Assembly (NCBI GenBank): GCA_963722585.1
Contig: CAVRNU010000042.1
Location: 28,310-92,309, forward strand
DNA: 64,000 bases
DNA from: KBS-96 sp963722585
Lineage (GTDB): Bacteria > Acidobacteriota > Terriglobia > Bryobacterales > Bryobacteraceae
Direction: 5' to 3'
The notes beneath the pieces are model-generated. The model did no database searches. It was not told where the DNA came from and worked only from the letters and a program-made list of their open reading frames with translations. Below, piece by piece: positions 62,149 through 64,000 of this stretch (position 1 is the stretch's first letter; each line of letters begins with the position of its first letter). The position numbers and the translations under genes were made by a program.

Positions 62149-64000
62149 ATGTTGAAGCGTTCTCTTTCGCGGCTAAGGCAATGGCGTGCCTTGAAGCTCC
62201 CGGCCGCCGTTTTCGTATTTTTCTGCTGTTTCTTTTCCACGGCGCTGGGGCAGGACGCCAACGGCACCATCAGCGGAGTCGTGACAGACAGCTCGGGAGC
62301 GACAATCGGCGGAGCCGAGTTGACGCTGAAATCCCAAGAAACCGCTGCCGTCTCGAAGGCGGTGAGCGGTTCGGAAGGATTGTTCTCGTTTCCCAATTTG
62401 GCGCAGGGGAATTACGAGCTTCGTGTCTCCGCCAAGGGATTTCGCGACTTTGTGCAGAGTGGAATTGCCCTTCATTTAAACGACTCGATTCGCATTCCAG
62501 TGAGCCTGGAACTCGGCACTGCTTCCCAAACGGTGGAGGTGAACGCGAACGCATCGCCGCTGAACTTCGAAACGCCCGAAGTCAAGGGAACCTTGAGCAA
62601 GCAAGAAATAGAGGCGTTGCCATTGCAGGTTGCCGGCGGCCAACGATCGTCAGCGCAATTCGTCACGCTGCTTCCAGGTGTCAATACGGCCGGAAACACT
62701 AACTCGTTCTATGCGCGATTCAACGGCGGCCAGCAATGGTCCGACGAGGCGACGCTCGATGGCGTGACGATGGAGGAAGGGCTGCTAAGCCAAAGCGGAA
62801 TGGTGGCCATCCAGAACGATTTCCCTATTTCACCGGAAGCGGTGGGCGAAATCAGCGTGTTGACTTCGAATTTCGACGTCCAATACGGTGCATCTTCAGC
62901 GGCCGTAATTGTCGCCAGCACGAAGGAAGGCACCAATCAACTGCATGGCGGGGCGTACGGATTCAACCGCAACAATTTCTTTAACGCCAAACCCTGGGGA
63001 TCGATTACCACGCCGCGGGACAACGAAAACGACTACGGCGGCTATCTCGGCGGCGCGGCTCGATTGAAGGGCCTCTGGACCAGCTTTAACAAGACTTATT
63101 TCTTCATGAATTATGAGCAGTACCGTTCGGTCGGCGCCACCACGCAGCCTGTTCTAACCGTTCCAACGGCGCAAATGCGCTCCGGCGATTTTAGTCAGTG
63201 GCCTTACCCGATATACGACCCCACCACCACCCAAGTAAATCCGAACTATAATCCCAATCAACCCACAGGTCCGAACAATCTTCCTTACACGCGCCAGCAG
63301 TTCATGGGATGTGATGGCGGGCAACCGAATGTCATATGTCCAAACAATTCCTTGTTGGCGAGTTCCTTGGCCCAGGATTGGCTGAAGTACGTTCCACTTC
63401 CGAACCGGCCAGGCCTGACGAATAATTACGTATCACCAAATGGGTTGGCCAGCAGTTTGAACGCCAACACCGATCAGATTGACGTACGAGGCGATGAGTA
63501 TTTTGGAGACAACGATCATCTTTTCGGAACTTATCATTACCGGGGTAGTCTCCCCTTCACACAAGCAGCGTTTCCGGCCGTGATCGACACGAATAACACT
63601 CGCATCCCGAATTACAGCAATGTCGCGCGTGTTAATTACGACCACATTTTCTCGCCAACGTTAGTCAACCACATGGCGTGGGGGTATCTCGATCTCCGGA
63701 CGCAAGTATATAACTCGAGCGACTGTTGTGTGAGTCAAGTGCCGGAAATTGCAGGCGTCTATAACCACAAACACGAACCATCTATTACCTTTAACTCCAC
63801 TGAATTCAGCCCATATGGAGGAAACTCCGATTTCTTAACGACTCGGCCGACCTACGTTTTCAACGACACAATTACTTGGGTTAAGGGAACACATACGCTC
63901 CATTTCGGAGGAGAGTACCGTGGACTGCACTATCCCACAAATCAGCAGCCCAACGGTTCGGGGACCTTTAACTTCACTGATGCAAACACGGGACTCAACG
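62149..64000 (+). CDS. Oar-like TonB-dependent outer-membrane protein, C-terminus beyond window
   Basis: The frame opens at ATG 62149 behind AAGGGGG and stays open to the window end (617 codons). A signal peptide (FVFFCCFFSTALGQ) is followed by a carboxypeptidase-regulatory-like beta-sandwich domain (ANGTISGVVTDSSGATIGGA, FSFPNLAQGNYELRVSAKGF). A plug domain comes next (SLELGTASQTVEVNANASP, EVKGTLSKQEIEALPLQ, ARFNGGQQWSDEATLDG, GEISVLTSNFDVQYGASS). The start of a beta-barrel follows (LHFGGEYRGLHY). Such proteins are the main large TonB-dependent family in Solibacter-like acidobacteria and import or bind oligosaccharides. The divergent uronate-type operon suggests its ligand is the same carbohydrate. 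Confidence 0.93.
   Translation, partial: MLKRSLSRLRQWRALKLPAAVFVFFCCFFSTALGQDANGTISGVVTDSSGATIGGAELTLKSQETAAVSKAVSGSEGLFSFPNLAQGNYELRVSAKGFRDFVQSGIALHLNDSIRIPVSLELGTASQTVEVNANASPLNFETPEVKGTLSKQEIEALPLQVAGGQRSSAQFVTLLPGVNTAGNTNSFYARFNGGQQWSDEATLDGVTMEEGLLSQSGMVAIQNDFPISPEAVGEISVLTSNFDVQYGASSAAVIVASTKEGTNQLHGGAYGFNRNNFFNAKPWGSITTPRDNENDYGGYLGGAARLKGLWTSFNKTYFFMNYEQYRSVGATTQPVLTVPTAQMRSGDFSQWPYPIYDPTTTQVNPNYNPNQPTGPNNLPYTRQQFMGCDGGQPNVICPNNSLLASSLAQDWLKYVPLPNRPGLTNNYVSPNGLASSLNANTDQIDVRGDEYFGDNDHLFGTYHYRGSLPFTQAAFPAVIDTNNTRIPNYSNVARVNYDHIFSPTLVNHMAWGYLDLRTQVYNSSDCCVSQVPEIAGVYNHKHEPSITFNSTEFSPYGGNSDFLTTRPTYVFNDTITWVKGTHTLHFGGEYRGLHYPTNQQPNGSGTFNFTDANTGLN

Noticed and set aside
62115..62702. 195-codon frame upstream and inside the Oar-like gene
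   Set aside because: It overlaps the signal peptide and first domain of the Oar-like gene in another frame and has no family resemblance.

Overview
The window looks like chromosomal DNA of an acidobacterium, probably of the Solibacter/Bryobacter type. This is inferred from gene content: an Oar-like TonB-dependent protein with an N-terminal carboxypeptidase-regulatory domain, an ASPIC/UnbV FG-GAP protein, a DUF1080 protein, a PEP-CTERM protein, several Tat-exported hydrolase-like proteins, and moderately high GC. I see no tRNA, rRNA, insertion sequence, prophage or CRISPR.

Layout. 1-10.2 kb (minus strand) is a Wzx/Wzy-type exopolysaccharide operon. It is headed by a NusG-like antiterminator and followed by a GumB/Wza-like export protein, a GumC/Wzz-like chain-length protein, a P-loop protein resembling a BY-kinase with eroded catalytic motifs, a PglC-like initiating phosphoglycosyltransferase, a DegT-type aminotransferase, a CapD/PglF-like 4,6-dehydratase, an O-antigen polymerase/ligase-like protein and a flippase cut by the window edge. 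10.8-17.6 kb holds three proteostasis genes (lon, an htrA/degQ-type protease, clpB). 17.7-29.7 kb holds an S1/P1 nuclease, nitroreductase, OsmC, a sdhCAB operon with a trailing TPR gene, a secreted glycoside-hydrolase-like protein, an ASPIC/UnbV protein, coaD and an aspartate aminotransferase. 29.7-32.0 kb is otsA-otsB (trehalose). 32.3-39.0 kb is an L-rhamnose-type uptake and breakdown operon (bifunctional RhaEW-like enzyme, ABC ATPase, permease, and a permease fused to its own binding protein).

39-50 kb is a mixed region: two-domain VOC protein, BON protein, PEP-CTERM protein, TPR protein, pyrE, truA, nth, DUF1080, htpX, yqeY, plus a frameshifted TIM-barrel gene and a frameshifted GH13 gene. 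50.4-57.1 kb is rich in damaged genes: a ferritin-like gene with three lesions, a remnant upstream of it, and a fragment of a selenocysteine formate dehydrogenase. The UGA of that fragment lies in the conserved NQARV-U-H context and is followed at the canonical distance by a GGUCU-loop hairpin. The fragment ends abruptly against a truncated Gfo/Idh oxidoreductase gene. Between these sits an intact methyltransferase / CXXCH protein / methyltransferase set. 57-62 kb is a tightly packed catabolic operon (FadR-type regulator, GH88/105-like hydrolase, CaiB-type CoA-transferase, enoyl-CoA hydratase, MBL hydrolase, truncated Gfo/Idh). It is divergent from an Oar-like TonB-dependent gene that starts behind a perfect TTGACA-17-TATAAT promoter with nearby palindromes.

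Most interesting points: the selenocysteine FDH fragment with its SECIS, the permease/binding-protein fusion, the eroded BY-kinase-like protein inside an otherwise intact polysaccharide operon, the CoA-linked operon opposite a TonB gene, and the cluster of frameshifts between 41 and 57 kb, which may be real decay or assembly error.
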